DNA of 64,000 nt from positions 2,790,001 through 2,854,000 of the forward strand of contig NZ_JABBFX010000001.1 of NCBI RefSeq assembly GCF_012927085.1, in the 5' to 3' direction. The stretch is from Ramlibacter agri (GTDB lineage Bacteria > Pseudomonadota > Gammaproteobacteria > Burkholderiales > Burkholderiaceae_C). This document shows positions 35,445-43,802 of the stretch, piece by piece; positions within the stretch are counted from its first letter, which is position 1, and each line of letters starts with the position of its first letter. A model generated the notes under the pieces. That model was given only the letters and a program-made list of their open reading frames with translations, ran no database searches and was not told the origin of the DNA. Both the position numbers and the translations under genes were made by a program.

Positions 35445-36302
35445 ATGAAGAAGATCGGCATGGTCGGCATCGGCATGATGGGCCACGGCATCGCCAGCAA
35501 CGTCGTCAAGCGCGACTACGAACTGGGCGTGTTCGAGCATCCGGGCAACCAGCCCATTGCAGACCTGAAGGCCGCGGGCGCGAAGACGTACTCCAGCCTG
35601 AAGGAGCTGGCCGCGGCGTCCGACGCGATCATCACGGTGCTGACCGGTTCGCCGCAGGTCGAGGCCGTGGTGGCCGGCCTGGTCGAGGGCATGAAGCCCG
35701 GCACGGTGGTGATCGACTGCTCCACCGCCATTCCCTCGTCGACGCAGAAAGTGGCGCAGTTGGTGCAGGCGGCCGGCGGCCGCTTCCTGGACAGCCCGAT
35801 GACGCGCACGCCCAAGGAAGCCGCCGAAGGGCGACTGAACCTGCTGGTAGGCGGCGACGCGGCTTTGCTGGAGGAGTGCCGGCCGCTGCTGCAATGCTTC
35901 GCCGAGAACATCACGCACGTGGGCCCGGTGGGCGCCGGCCACAGCATGAAGCTGCTGCACAACTACGTGTCCCTGGGCATGGTGACCTTGCTGGCCGAAG
36001 CGGCTGCCTGCGCCGGCCGCAACGGCGTCACGCCGCCGGCCTTCGTCGAAGTGCTGGCCAAGGGCGGCGGCGGCGGCATCGCGCTGGAGCGCATCAAGCC
36101 TTACCTGCTGGCGGGCGACACGTCGGGGCTGCGCTTCTCGCTGGCCAATGCGCGCAAGGACATGGACTACTACAACGCGATGGCCGCGGATGCGGGGGCG
36201 GCGAAGGACGTGGCGGCGGCCGTGCTGTCTACCCTGGCCGGCGCGCTGGAGCAGGCGCCGGAGGCGCTGGTGCCGGAGCTGGCGTCGCTGCTGGGGCGCT
36301 GA
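35445..36302 (+). CDS. NAD(P)-dependent beta-hydroxyacid dehydrogenase (HIBADH family)
   Basis: 285 residues, GGAG 9 nt before the ATG. KIGMVGIGMMGHGIASNVVK is the GxGxxG nucleotide fold. GTVVIDCSTAIPSSTQKVAQ, FLDSPMTRTPKEAAEGRLNLLVGG and GAGHSMKLLHNYVSLGMV (with the catalytic Lys) follow. The family includes 3-hydroxyisobutyrate, tartronate semialdehyde and glyoxylate/succinate semialdehyde reductases. The substrate-binding motif DSPMTRTP differs from the common DAPVSGG, so the substrate is uncertain. Confidence 0.9.
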   Translation: MKKIGMVGIGMMGHGIASNVVKRDYELGVFEHPGNQPIADLKAAGAKTYSSLKELAAASDAIITVLTGSPQVEAVVAGLVEGMKPGTVVIDCSTAIPSSTQKVAQLVQAAGGRFLDSPMTRTPKEAAEGRLNLLVGGDAALLEECRPLLQCFAENITHVGPVGAGHSMKLLHNYVSLGMVTLLAEAAACAGRNGVTPPAFVEVLAKGGGGGIALERIKPYLLAGDTSGLRFSLANARKDMDYYNAMAADAGAAKDVAAAVLSTLAGALEQAPEALVPELASLLGR

Positions 36303-36371
36303 GGGTTCCTGGCCATCCTGGCCGCTGTTGCCGCGCCTGAGGTGTTTCCCTGATGCGGGCCGCGGCCGGCG

Positions 36372-36409
36372 CTTCGTACACTGACCATTGATCGATCAAC
36401 GGTACGAAG
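36372..36409. promoter_or_regulatory. MarR-type operator: near-perfect 20-bp palindrome with outer repeat
   Basis: The AT-rich gap before the first dioxygenase contains ACCATTGATCGATCAACGGT (36384-36403), a 20-bp palindrome with one mismatched pair and a perfect core TTGATCGATCAA (36388-36399). An outer inverted repeat CTTCGTAC (36372-36379) / GTACGAAG (36402-36409) lies around it. The symmetry and length are those of MarR-family sites. The only MarR gene nearby is the second gene of this operon (37510-38025), so autoregulation is likely. The rest of the 36303-36418 gap shows nothing else. Confidence 0.7.
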
Positions 36410-36418
36410 ACAAAGACC

Positions 36419-37513
36419 ATGACGAACGTGCAGGCCAGCAGTGCGGCCGATGCTTCCTTCCGCTGGCGGGCCGCCGACCTGCAGGACCCGGCCCGCTACA
36501 CCCGCTGGTGGTCCGACGAGGAACTGGCCGCTTTCGAAGCCATCGCCAACTCGCCAGCCGCGTCGGCGCACCAGGCTGCCGACCCGGGCCCGGCGCCCGT
36601 ACTTGCTCCCGTGCTGCAACGCGCGCTCGACGCGATCCGCCGCGAGCTGCAATCGGGATTGGGCTTCGTGCTGCTGCGCGGCCTGCCTTTCGAGCGCTGG
36701 AGCGTCGACCAGGCGCGCATGGCCACCTGGGCCATCGCGCACGCCACCGGCGTCCCGGTGACGCAGACCGCGCAGGGCGCGCGCCTCGTCGACGTGATGG
36801 ACACTTCGCGCCAGCAGGCGAGCCCGCGCCAGTTCAGCACCAGCCAGGAACTGCGGCTGCACACCGACCCGGCCTCGGACCTGATCGGCCTCGCCTGCGT
36901 CAACCCCGCGGCCGAAGGCGGCGATTCGGTGCTGGCCAGTTCGGTGTCGGTGCATGACGCGCTGGCGAAGCAGCGCCCGGACCTGCTGGCGCTGCTGTAC
37001 GAAGGCTTCCACTGGCATCGCTTCAACGAAGGCCGCAAGGGCGACGCGGCGGTGTGCGAGCAACGGGTGCCGGTCTTCGCGCGCAACGAAAGCGGAGGCA
37101 TCTCCTGCCGCTACGTCCGCAGCCCCATCGCTGCCGGCCACAAGGAAATCGGCCAGCCGCTGACCGACGCCCAGGTCGAGGCGCTGGACCTGTTCGACCG
37201 CCTGGCTTCCTCGCCCGAGCTGCGCATCCATTTCCGCATGGGCCCCGGCGACATCGTGCTGGTGAACAACATGACGGTGATGCACGCGCGCACCCAGTTC
37301 ACCGACCATCCGGAGGGCCAGGCGCCACGCCGCATCTTCCGGCTGTGGTTGCAGGGGCACCCCGGTTTCCGCGACGTGCCGCCCGTGCTGAACTACTTCA
37401 ACGGCGGCGAGTGCGGCATCCCCGTGACCGGCAGCCAGGCCGCCTACGACGTCAAGTCGCTCTACGCCGACCGCGCCAGCGGCGGCGTGGCCAACCTGGG
37501 CCTGCGTCAATGA
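36419..37513 (+). CDS. TauD/TfdA-family Fe(II)/2-oxoglutarate dioxygenase
   Basis: 364 residues. LGFVLLRGLPFERWSVDQARMATWAIAHATGVPV, LRLHTDPASDLIGL (the H-x-D iron ligands) and VLVNNMTVMHARTQFTDHPEGQAPRRIFRLWLQ (distal His and 2-oxoglutarate-binding Arg) mark the family. These enzymes hydroxylate or cleave substrates such as taurine, carnitine precursors or aryloxyacids with O2 and 2-oxoglutarate. The substrate is unknown. Its stop overlaps the MarR start, and a second dioxygenase follows the MarR gene. Confidence 0.88.
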   Translation: MTNVQASSAADASFRWRAADLQDPARYTRWWSDEELAAFEAIANSPAASAHQAADPGPAPVLAPVLQRALDAIRRELQSGLGFVLLRGLPFERWSVDQARMATWAIAHATGVPVTQTAQGARLVDVMDTSRQQASPRQFSTSQELRLHTDPASDLIGLACVNPAAEGGDSVLASSVSVHDALAKQRPDLLALLYEGFHWHRFNEGRKGDAAVCEQRVPVFARNESGGISCRYVRSPIAAGHKEIGQPLTDAQVEALDLFDRLASSPELRIHFRMGPGDIVLVNNMTVMHARTQFTDHPEGQAPRRIFRLWLQGHPGFRDVPPVLNYFNGGECGIPVTGSQAAYDVKSLYADRASGGVANLGLRQ

Positions 37514-38025
37514 AGGCGGAAATCCCGCCCTGTCCCTGGAGCCGGCTGGAGCAGCAGGACGAAGAGCTGCACCTGGAGCAGTTCCTCAGCTTCCAGGTGG
37601 TGCGGCTCGCGCATGCCTTGCAGCGCGTGTCCGCCCGCGAGTACCTGGACGCGCAAGGCCTGACTGTGTCGGACTGGCGTGTGCTGGCGCTGGTGCGCAG
37701 CTGCGGCCCGGTGCAGTTCGCCGAGGTGGCGCAGCGCTCGTCGCTGGACAAGGCGCAGGTGAGCCGCACCGTCAAGAACCTGCGCGAGCGCGGCCTGCTG
37801 CAGGCCGAAGGCGATGCGGAACATGCGCAGCGCATCGTGCTGTCGGTGACGCCCGCGGGCAAGCGCGCCCACGCCCAGGTGCTGCCCCGCGCGGCCAAGG
37901 CGCAGGCGCAGCTGCTGCGCACGCTGGCGCCGGCCGACCGCGAAGCGCTGTGGCGCTGCGTGCACCAGCTGCAGGCGCAGGTCCGCGACCACGAATCCAA
38001 ACCCTCCCGGAGCCACCAGGAATGA
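37510..38025 (+). CDS. MarR-family transcriptional regulator
   Basis: 171 residues, the ATG overlapping the dioxygenase stop (ATGA). EQFLSFQVVRLAHALQRVSAREYLDAQGLTVSDWRVLALVR, VQFAEVAQRSSLDKAQVSRTVKNLRERGLLQAEGDAEHAQRIVLSVTPAGKR is the winged helix with the wing DAEHAQR. MarR proteins bind about 20-bp palindromes and are released by small phenolic or acid ligands. It lies inside the dioxygenase operon and is expected to control it through the palindrome at 36384. Its stop overlaps the next dioxygenase start. Confidence 0.92.
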   Translation: MKAEIPPCPWSRLEQQDEELHLEQFLSFQVVRLAHALQRVSAREYLDAQGLTVSDWRVLALVRSCGPVQFAEVAQRSSLDKAQVSRTVKNLRERGLLQAEGDAEHAQRIVLSVTPAGKRAHAQVLPRAAKAQAQLLRTLAPADREALWRCVHQLQAQVRDHESKPSRSHQE

Positions 38026-38915
38026 CCGCCCGCCAACCGCTTTCCATCGCCGACGCGCAGGCGCGCACCGGCATCCGCATCCGCCCCATGACCGGCGCGC
38101 TCGGCGCGCGCGTGGAAGGCGTCGACCTGCGCCAGCCGCTGTCGCCCGAACGGCGCGAGGTGGTGCAGGCCGCCTTCGACGAGTACCTGCTGCTCACCTT
38201 CCCGAGGCAGGAGGCGCTGTCGCCCCAGGAACACATGGCCTTCAGCGAGATATTCGGTGCGCACCAGGACCTGCCACACATCCCGCTGGTAGAGGGCTAC
38301 CCGAAGCTGCAGAAGGTGCTGGCTGAGACCACGCACGTGAAGGGCCAGATCGTCGGCCAGAACTGGCATTCGGACAGCACCTTCCTGGCGGCCCCGCCGC
38401 TGGGCGTGGCGATGCGCGCGGTGGAACTGCCGGACTACGGCGGCGACACGTCCTTCGTCAACGTGTGCGTGGCCTACGAGTCGCTGTCGCCGGCGCTGCA
38501 GCAGCAGCTGGCCGGCATGCGCGCCGTGCACAGCGCCACCCGCGTGTTCGGCAAGGCGGCGCAGGAGCGCGAGGTGCAGCTGACCATGCGCGCGAACACC
38601 AGCGTGGACGAGGGCGAGCGCGAGTCGGTGCACCCGGTGGTGCGCACGCACCCGCGCACCGGCCGCAAGGGCTTGTTCGTGAACCGCGTGTACACCCAGC
38701 GCTTCGAAGGCTGGACGGCGGAGGAGAGCGCGCCGCTGCTCCAGTACCTGTATTCGCTGTACGACAAGCCGGAGTTCGGCTGCCGCGTCGAGTGGCATCC
38801 CAACATGATGCTGCTGTGGGACAACCGCTTCACGCAGCACCGCGCCATCTTCGACTACCAGGGCAAGCGCCGCTACCTCGTTCGCACCACGATCCAGGGC
38901 GAGCGGCCGGCCTGA
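38022..38915 (+). CDS. TauD/TfdA-family Fe(II)/2-oxoglutarate dioxygenase (second copy)
   Basis: 297 residues from the ATG at 38022. IRIRPMTGALGARVEGVDLRQPLS opens like TauD and alpha-KG-dependent taurine/2,4-D dioxygenases. NWHSDSTFLAAPPLG gives the H-x-D ligands. LLWDNRFTQHRAIFDYQGKRRYLVRTT holds the distal His and the 2-oxoglutarate Arg. It is only distantly similar to the other dioxygenase of this operon. Two oxygenases flanking a MarR gene suggest successive or alternative oxidation of one compound. The Bug receptor gene starts 20 nt downstream. Confidence 0.92.
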   Translation: MTARQPLSIADAQARTGIRIRPMTGALGARVEGVDLRQPLSPERREVVQAAFDEYLLLTFPRQEALSPQEHMAFSEIFGAHQDLPHIPLVEGYPKLQKVLAETTHVKGQIVGQNWHSDSTFLAAPPLGVAMRAVELPDYGGDTSFVNVCVAYESLSPALQQQLAGMRAVHSATRVFGKAAQEREVQLTMRANTSVDEGERESVHPVVRTHPRTGRKGLFVNRVYTQRFEGWTAEESAPLLQYLYSLYDKPEFGCRVEWHPNMMLLWDNRFTQHRAIFDYQGKRRYLVRTTIQGERPA

Positions 38916-38935
38916 AGAGAACCAAGGAGACAACC

Positions 38936-39925
38936 GTGAGCCATTTGCCATCCACCACGCGCCGCGCCTTCAGCGCCGCGCTTGCCGCCTCGCTGCTGCC
39001 GCTGCGCGCGTTTGCCGACGAAGGCTTCCCGGTGCGGCCGGTGAAGTTCGTCAACTGGTCCAACCCGGGCGGCAACCTCGACCTGTTCGGCCGCATCATG
39101 GGCGACCAGGCCGCGCGCATGTGGGGCCAGGCCGTCGTCACCGACAACAAGCCGGGCGCCTCCGGCATCATCGCCACCGACTACGTGGCCAAGGCCGCAC
39201 CCGACGGCTACACGGTGCTGATCACGTCTTCCACCGGCCAGCTGACCAACGCGCTGACCAAGCTGAAGCTGCCCTTCGACCCGGTGAAGGACTTCGAGCC
39301 GCTGTCGCTGCTGGCCGCTGGCAACATCGCGCTGTACGCGCGCGCCGACGCGCCCTTCGGCAACCTGAAGGAGCTGGTGGAGTACGCCAGGAAGAGCGGC
39401 AGGCCGCTCAGCTACGGCAGCTTCGGCCTGGGCACCAGCGCCCACCTTTATGGCGAAGCACTGGCCAAGCAGGCCGGCATCCAGCTCGTGCACGTGCCGT
39501 ACAAGACCGGCGAGCTCGGCGCGATGAACGACGTCATCGGCGGCAGCCTCGACCTGTCCTTCTTTTCGCAGGGTACGGCAAAGGTGCACGGCACCACCGG
39601 CAAGCTGAAGCTGCTGGCCATCTCGGGCCCGCAGCGCACGAAGATCCTGCCGGACCTGCCGACCTTCGGCGAGCAGGGCTTCAAGGGCTTCGGCATGGCC
39701 GGCTGGATCGCCGCGTATGCGCCGGCCCGCACGCCGAAGCCCGTGGTGGCGAAGCTGTCGACGACCATGCGCGAAGCGATCCGGCAGCCGGACGCCAGCG
39801 CGAAGCTGGAAGCGCTGGGCTACGACCTGATCGGCAGCTCGCCGGAAGAACTGATGGCCTTCTACCAGGAAGAGTACAAGCGCTTCGCCGAGCTGGTGCA
39901 GGTGGCAGGCATCAAGCCGGAGTAG
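38936..39925 (+). CDS. Bug-family periplasmic solute-binding protein
   Basis: 329 residues with a GTG start and an excellent AAGGAG 8 nt upstream. The N-terminus TTRRAFSAALAASLLPLRAFA is a signal peptide with a twin-arginine-like start. FPVRPVKFVNWSNPGGNLDLFGR, VTDNKPGASGIIATDYVAKAAPDGYTVLI and VPYKTGELGAMNDVIGGSLDLSFF are Bug motifs. Fourth gene of the dioxygenase/MarR operon, so it probably captures the dioxygenase substrate. No cognate TctAB genes. Confidence 0.92.
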   Translation: MSHLPSTTRRAFSAALAASLLPLRAFADEGFPVRPVKFVNWSNPGGNLDLFGRIMGDQAARMWGQAVVTDNKPGASGIIATDYVAKAAPDGYTVLITSSTGQLTNALTKLKLPFDPVKDFEPLSLLAAGNIALYARADAPFGNLKELVEYARKSGRPLSYGSFGLGTSAHLYGEALAKQAGIQLVHVPYKTGELGAMNDVIGGSLDLSFFSQGTAKVHGTTGKLKLLAISGPQRTKILPDLPTFGEQGFKGFGMAGWIAAYAPARTPKPVVAKLSTTMREAIRQPDASAKLEALGYDLIGSSPEELMAFYQEEYKRFAELVQVAGIKPE

Positions 39926-39983
39926 GGCAGCGGCGAAATCCGTTGCCGGCTGACAGGCGGGCCGGCTCGCTCACGCTACCTTG

Positions 39984-40019
39984 GGTTCACTCACAGCCGT
40001 GCTGGCACGGCCTTGAACC
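39984..40019. terminator. Two-level inverted repeat after the dioxygenase operon
   Basis: An inner perfect 7-bp stem GCCGTGC (39996-40002) / GCACGGC (40005-40011) lies inside an outer pair GGTTCA (39984-39989) / TGAACC (40014-40019). It sits 59 nt after the Bug stop and 15 nt before the next ATG. It fits either a terminator (no T-run follows) or a leader structure of the hypothetical gene. Nothing else is seen in the 108-bp gap. Confidence 0.45.
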
Positions 40020-40033
40020 TGGGGAGCTGAAGA

Positions 40034-40684
40034 ATGGATACCAACATCCTGGCGGTCATCGCCGTCGTCGTCCTGCTGCTTGTCATCGCGGGCCTGCTAC
40101 TCACGCGCAAGCGGCGTTCCGAAAACCTGCACGGGCAGTTCGGGCCCGAGTACGAGCGCACCGTCGGTGCCATGGGCAGCCGCGGCAAGGCCGAGGCGGA
40201 ACTGCTGGCGCGCAAGAAGCGCGTGGACAAGCTGCAGATCGTGCCCTTGTCGCCGCAGGAAGCCGAGCGCTTCCGCATCGACTGGGAGCGCCTGCAGAGC
40301 CGCTTCGTCGACAACCCGCAGGCCGCCCTGGCCGAAGCCGACCTGCTGGTGCGCGACCTGATGACCCTGCGCGGCTACCCCATGGGCGATTTTGAAAGCC
40401 GCGCCGCCGACATCTCGGTGGACCATCCGCACGTGGTGGAGCAATACCGCGCGGCGCATGCGATCGCCCTGCGCGACCGCGAAGGGCAGGCGGACACCGA
40501 GGCGCTGAGGCAGGCCATCGTGCACTATCGCGCGCTGTTCGCGGAGTTGCTGGAGGTGGCCGAGACCAGGCGCGCTGTCGTGCGCGAGCCGGTTCCGATG
40601 CCGACGCGCCGCGGGTTCGATGTGAGCCCCGAGCGGGCCATGGCCAGCGAGAAGGTGGAGCGGGAGCGGCGCAGCGAGCGGTGA
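40034..40684 (+). CDS. Membrane-anchored hypothetical protein
   Basis: 216 residues with GGGGAG before the ATG. One N-terminal transmembrane helix (ILAVIAVVVLLLVIAGLLL, about residues 5-23) followed by a basic stop-transfer (RKRR), so the remainder is cytoplasmic. HGQFGPEYERTVGAMGSRGKAEAELLARKKRVDKL is charged, and the middle (60-160) is helical with ERFRIDWERLQSRFVDNPQAALAEADLLVRDLMTLRGYP, a stretch seen in many conserved proteobacterial hypothetical proteins. No enzyme motif. Convergent with the hydroxyacid oxidase gene, 6 bp apart. Confidence 0.7.
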   Translation: MDTNILAVIAVVVLLLVIAGLLLTRKRRSENLHGQFGPEYERTVGAMGSRGKAEAELLARKKRVDKLQIVPLSPQEAERFRIDWERLQSRFVDNPQAALAEADLLVRDLMTLRGYPMGDFESRAADISVDHPHVVEQYRAAHAIALRDREGQADTEALRQAIVHYRALFAELLEVAETRRAVVREPVPMPTRRGFDVSPERAMASEKVERERRSER

Positions 40685-40690
40685 ACCGGA

Positions 40691-41815
40691 TCAGGCGGCC
40701 AGCCGGTCGGCGACTTCCGTAAGGCGCACGCAGCCGAGGAGCGCCATGTCGCGATCGATCTCCGCTCGCAGCAGCTGGATCGCCTGTCCGACTCCTTCCT
40801 CACCGCCCACTGCGGCCGCATACAGAAACGGCCGCCCGACAAACACATGTTCGGCGCCGAGCGCGAGAGCCTTCAAGACGTCGGTGCCTCGCCGCACGCC
40901 GCTGTCCAACATGACAGCCATCCCGCCACTCGCGGCCTTCACCGCCGCCAGTTGATCCAGCGGCGCAGCCGCCCCATCGAGCTGCCGCCCGCCATGGTTG
41001 GACACGATCACGCCATCGAGGCCCAGGCGTGAAGCCGCCTCTGCATCCTCCGCGGCCAGTACGCCTTTCAAGACGAGACGGCCGGTCCACTGCGCACGCA
41101 CCGAAGCCAGCCAATCCCACGACAAGCTGTCGCGCCGATGCTGCCGCACCGCCGTGCGAGAGAACATCGGCGCGCGGCCGGCGGCGAAGTTTTCGAAATG
41201 CGGCATGCCCTCGGCGCCCAGCGTGCGCAGGAAGGTGCGCAGCAGCCAGCGCGGACGCAGCGCGGCATCGCGTGCCAGCTTGAAGCTGGGCCGCAGCGGC
41301 GAGCCGTAGCCGTTGCGCACGTCGCGCTCGCGGTTGCCGCCCACCGGCACGTCTGCCGTGACGACCAGCGTGCCGTAGCCCGCGGCTCGCAGGCGCGCCA
41401 GCAGCGCCTGGTTCTCCGGCTCGTGCGAGGACGGGTACATCTGGAACCAGGCTTGCGGGTTCGCTTCCAGCACGCGCTCCAGGCTCACCAGCGAAGCGCC
41501 GCTGAGGATGAAGGGAATGCCGGCCGCAAGTGCTGCGCGCGCCAGCGCCAGGTCCGCACGAAAGCAGGCGAGTCCCGCCGCGCCCATGGGCGCAATGCCG
41601 AAAGGCGCGGACCAACCGCCGCCCAGCGTGGCGCAGAGCTGGTCCCGCGACGCCGTGTCGCGCAGCACGCGAGGCACCAGCCGCCGCGCCTCGAAGGCAG
41701 CGCGGTTGGCACGCACCGACACGCCGTCCTCCGAACCGCCTTCGATGAACTCGAACAGGCAGCGCGGCAGGCGCCTCCGCGCCGCGGCTTCGCAGTCAGG
41801 CAGGTTGAGGATCAC
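40691..41815 (-). CDS. FMN-dependent alpha-hydroxyacid oxidase/dehydrogenase (second copy)
   Basis: 374 residues with a GTG start. FEFIEGGSEDGVSVRANRAAFEARRLVPR, PFGIAPMGAAGLACFRADLALARAALAAGIPFILSGAS and GVIVSNHGGRQLDG with VMLDSGVRRGTDVLKALALGAEHVF match the lactate/mandelate/glycolate oxidase family, including the catalytic His and Arg. Similar in layout to 25184-26389. Divergent from a Bug/D-2-hydroxyacid dehydrogenase/GlcD operon, so both sides handle 2-hydroxy acids. Confidence 0.92.
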   Translation of the reverse strand: MILNLPDCEAAARRRLPRCLFEFIEGGSEDGVSVRANRAAFEARRLVPRVLRDTASRDQLCATLGGGWSAPFGIAPMGAAGLACFRADLALARAALAAGIPFILSGASLVSLERVLEANPQAWFQMYPSSHEPENQALLARLRAAGYGTLVVTADVPVGGNRERDVRNGYGSPLRPSFKLARDAALRPRWLLRTFLRTLGAEGMPHFENFAAGRAPMFSRTAVRQHRRDSLSWDWLASVRAQWTGRLVLKGVLAAEDAEAASRLGLDGVIVSNHGGRQLDGAAAPLDQLAAVKAASGGMAVMLDSGVRRGTDVLKALALGAEHVFVGRPFLYAAAVGGEEGVGQAIQLLRAEIDRDMALLGCVRLTEVADRLAA

Positions 41816-41827
41816 GGGCGATCCCTC

Positions 41828-41865
41828 TTGACAGTTCGCGCTGCAAAACCAAACATACGGACATT
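41828..41865 (+). promoter_or_regulatory. Promoter and AACATACGGACATT element before a Bug operon
   Basis: TTGACA (41828-41833) is a perfect -35 hexamer; the -10 is not clear (the ACATAC near 41853 is a weak candidate). AACATACGGACATT (41852-41865) abuts the ATG at 41866. It matches 11 of 14 positions of the reverse complement of the palindrome at 52321-52334, including the block CGGACATT. The shared element suggests common regulation of the two Bug operons. Confidence 0.5.
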
Positions 41866-42837
41866 ATGCCGTTTGCCACTTTCCAGCCGCTGCGCCGCCG
41901 CAGCCTCGCCCTTGCTGCCGCCCTGCTGGCCGTCGCGCCTTTCGCCGGTGCCCAGACCGCGCCGCTCACCATCGTCGTGCCCTACGCGCCTGGCGGCGCG
42001 CCCGACGTGCTGGCCCGCGAAGTCGCGCCCCAGCTGGCCGCGCGCCTGAAGCGCACGGTGCTGGTGGACAACAAGCCGGGCGCCGCCGGCAACATCGGCG
42101 CCGCCTGGGTCGCGAAGACGGCGCAGGAAGGCTCGGCCCTGCTGCTCGCGACGCAGCCCATGGTCACGATCAACCCGCTGCTGTTCAAGAACATGGGCTA
42201 CGAGGTGAAGGACCTCGTGCCCGTGACCGCGGCGGTCAACGTGGTGGTGGTCGCCGCCGTCAATTCCAGCCTGCCGGTGAAGAACCTGGCGGACTTCGTG
42301 CAGTACGCCAAGGCGCATCCCGGCACGGCCTACGGCACCTCCGGCATCGGCACGCCCATGCACCTGGCCGGATTGCGCCTGTCGAAGATGGCCGGCACGC
42401 CGCTGACGCACGTCGCCTACCGCGGCGCCGCGCCCAACCTCACCGACCTGCTGGGCGGCCAGATCCAGCTGTCGATCGTCGACTACGCGACCAGCAAGCC
42501 CTTTGCCGACGAAGGCCGGCTGCGCATCCTGGGCATCGGCGAGCCGGGCCGCGTGCCGTCCGCCGAGGGCGTGCCCGCGCTGCGCGAATCGGTGCCCGGC
42601 TTCGACATCACGTCCTGGTTCGGCTTCTTCGCCCGCAGCGGCACGCCCCAGGCGCAGGTGGACCAGGTGGCGACCGAACTGCGCGCGATCCTGTCCGAGC
42701 CCGAGATGCGCCAGCGCCTGCTGGCCCGCGGCATGGTGGAGCGCGCCGAAGGCCCTGCGGCGCTGGCGAAGCTCGTGAAGGACGATACTGCGATGTTCAC
42801 GCCCATCGTGCGTGACAACAACGTGACCATCGAATGA
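41866..42837 (+). CDS. Bug-family periplasmic solute-binding protein
   Basis: 323 residues. RRRSLALAAALLAVAPFAGAQ is the signal peptide. The mature protein starts APLTIVVPYAPGGAPDVLAREVAPQL and has VDNKPGAAGNIGAAWVAKTA, TQPMVTINPLLFKNMGYEVKDL and AYRGAAPNLTDLLGGQIQLSIVD. First gene of the 41.9-46.6 kb hydroxyacid operon. Its stop overlaps the dehydrogenase ATG (ATGA), unusually tight coupling for a receptor and a cytoplasmic enzyme. Confidence 0.93.
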   Translation: MPFATFQPLRRRSLALAAALLAVAPFAGAQTAPLTIVVPYAPGGAPDVLAREVAPQLAARLKRTVLVDNKPGAAGNIGAAWVAKTAQEGSALLLATQPMVTINPLLFKNMGYEVKDLVPVTAAVNVVVVAAVNSSLPVKNLADFVQYAKAHPGTAYGTSGIGTPMHLAGLRLSKMAGTPLTHVAYRGAAPNLTDLLGGQIQLSIVDYATSKPFADEGRLRILGIGEPGRVPSAEGVPALRESVPGFDITSWFGFFARSGTPQAQVDQVATELRAILSEPEMRQRLLARGMVERAEGPAALAKLVKDDTAMFTPIVRDNNVTIE

Positions 42838-43802
42838 ACGAAATCGCACTGCCGAACGTGGTGGTGCTGGACGACTGGGAAAGCGCTCTCACCGAAGGCC
42901 CCCGCTGGGCCGCCCTGAAGCAGCGCACGCGCCTCGCGGTGCACCGGGACACGGTGCAGGACGAGGCCTTGTTCGCGCTGGTGCGCGACGCCCAGGCTCT
43001 GGTACTCAATCGCGACCGCACTCCGCTGACCGCGGACCTCATCGCCCGCATGCCCGCCCTGGAAACAGTCGTGCACACGGGCCCGCGCAACATGAAACTG
43101 GACCGCGCCGCACTCGATGCGCGCGGCATCCCGGTCCAGGGCACCGATGGCGGCCCCGGCCGCGAAAGCACCTGCGAGCAGGCCTGGTCGCTGATCCTGG
43201 CCGCGCGCCGCCGCTTGCTGCAGCAGGTGCGTACGGTGGAAGCAGGCGGCTGGCGCCAGCCGGGCCTGGACGCCTTGCCGGCGATGCTGCACGGCAAGCG
43301 CCTCGGCCTGCTCGGGCTGGGCAACATCGGCTCCCTGGTCGCGCGCGTCGGCGCTGCCTTCGGCATGGAGTTGGTCACCTGGAGCCCGCACATGACGCCG
43401 GAACGCGCGGCAGAAGCCGGCGCGCGCTCGGTGCCGCTGGAAGAACTGATGGCGACTTCCGATGTCGTCACCATCCACCTGGTGGCTTCCGCCAGCACCA
43501 CCGGCCTCGTCGACGCACGGCTGCTCGCGCTGATGAAGCCGGATGCCGTGCTGGTGAACACCTCGCGCGCTTCGCTGGTGGTGCAGGACGACCTGGTGCA
43601 GGCGCTGAAGGCCGGCCGCCCGGGCGTCGCGGCGCTGGACGTCTTCGACGAGGAGCCGCTGCCGCTGCAGCATCCGCTGCGCGGCGTGCCCAATGTGCTG
43701 ATCACGCCGCACATGGGCTTCCTCGCGCAGGACGCGATGCTGGCCTATTCGGACGGCGTGGCCGGCGTGCTGGAGCAATGGCTGGCGGGGCGCCGCGCAT
43801 GA
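42834..43802 (+). CDS. D-2-hydroxyacid dehydrogenase (NAD-dependent)
   Basis: 322 residues. The NAD-binding fold has GKRLGLLGLGNIGSLVARVGAAFGMELVTWSPH, followed by VLVNTSRASLVVQDDLVQALKAGRPGVAALDVFDEEPLP (with the catalytic Arg/Glu region) and NVLITPHMGF with the catalytic His. It belongs to the phosphoglycerate/D-lactate/glyoxylate dehydrogenase family. It converts 2-oxo acids to D-2-hydroxy acids or the reverse. Coupled with the Bug receptor before it and the GlcD-type oxidase after it. Confidence 0.92.
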   Translation: MNEIALPNVVVLDDWESALTEGPRWAALKQRTRLAVHRDTVQDEALFALVRDAQALVLNRDRTPLTADLIARMPALETVVHTGPRNMKLDRAALDARGIPVQGTDGGPGRESTCEQAWSLILAARRRLLQQVRTVEAGGWRQPGLDALPAMLHGKRLGLLGLGNIGSLVARVGAAFGMELVTWSPHMTPERAAEAGARSVPLEELMATSDVVTIHLVASASTTGLVDARLLALMKPDAVLVNTSRASLVVQDDLVQALKAGRPGVAALDVFDEEPLPLQHPLRGVPNVLITPHMGFLAQDAMLAYSDGVAGVLEQWLAGRRA

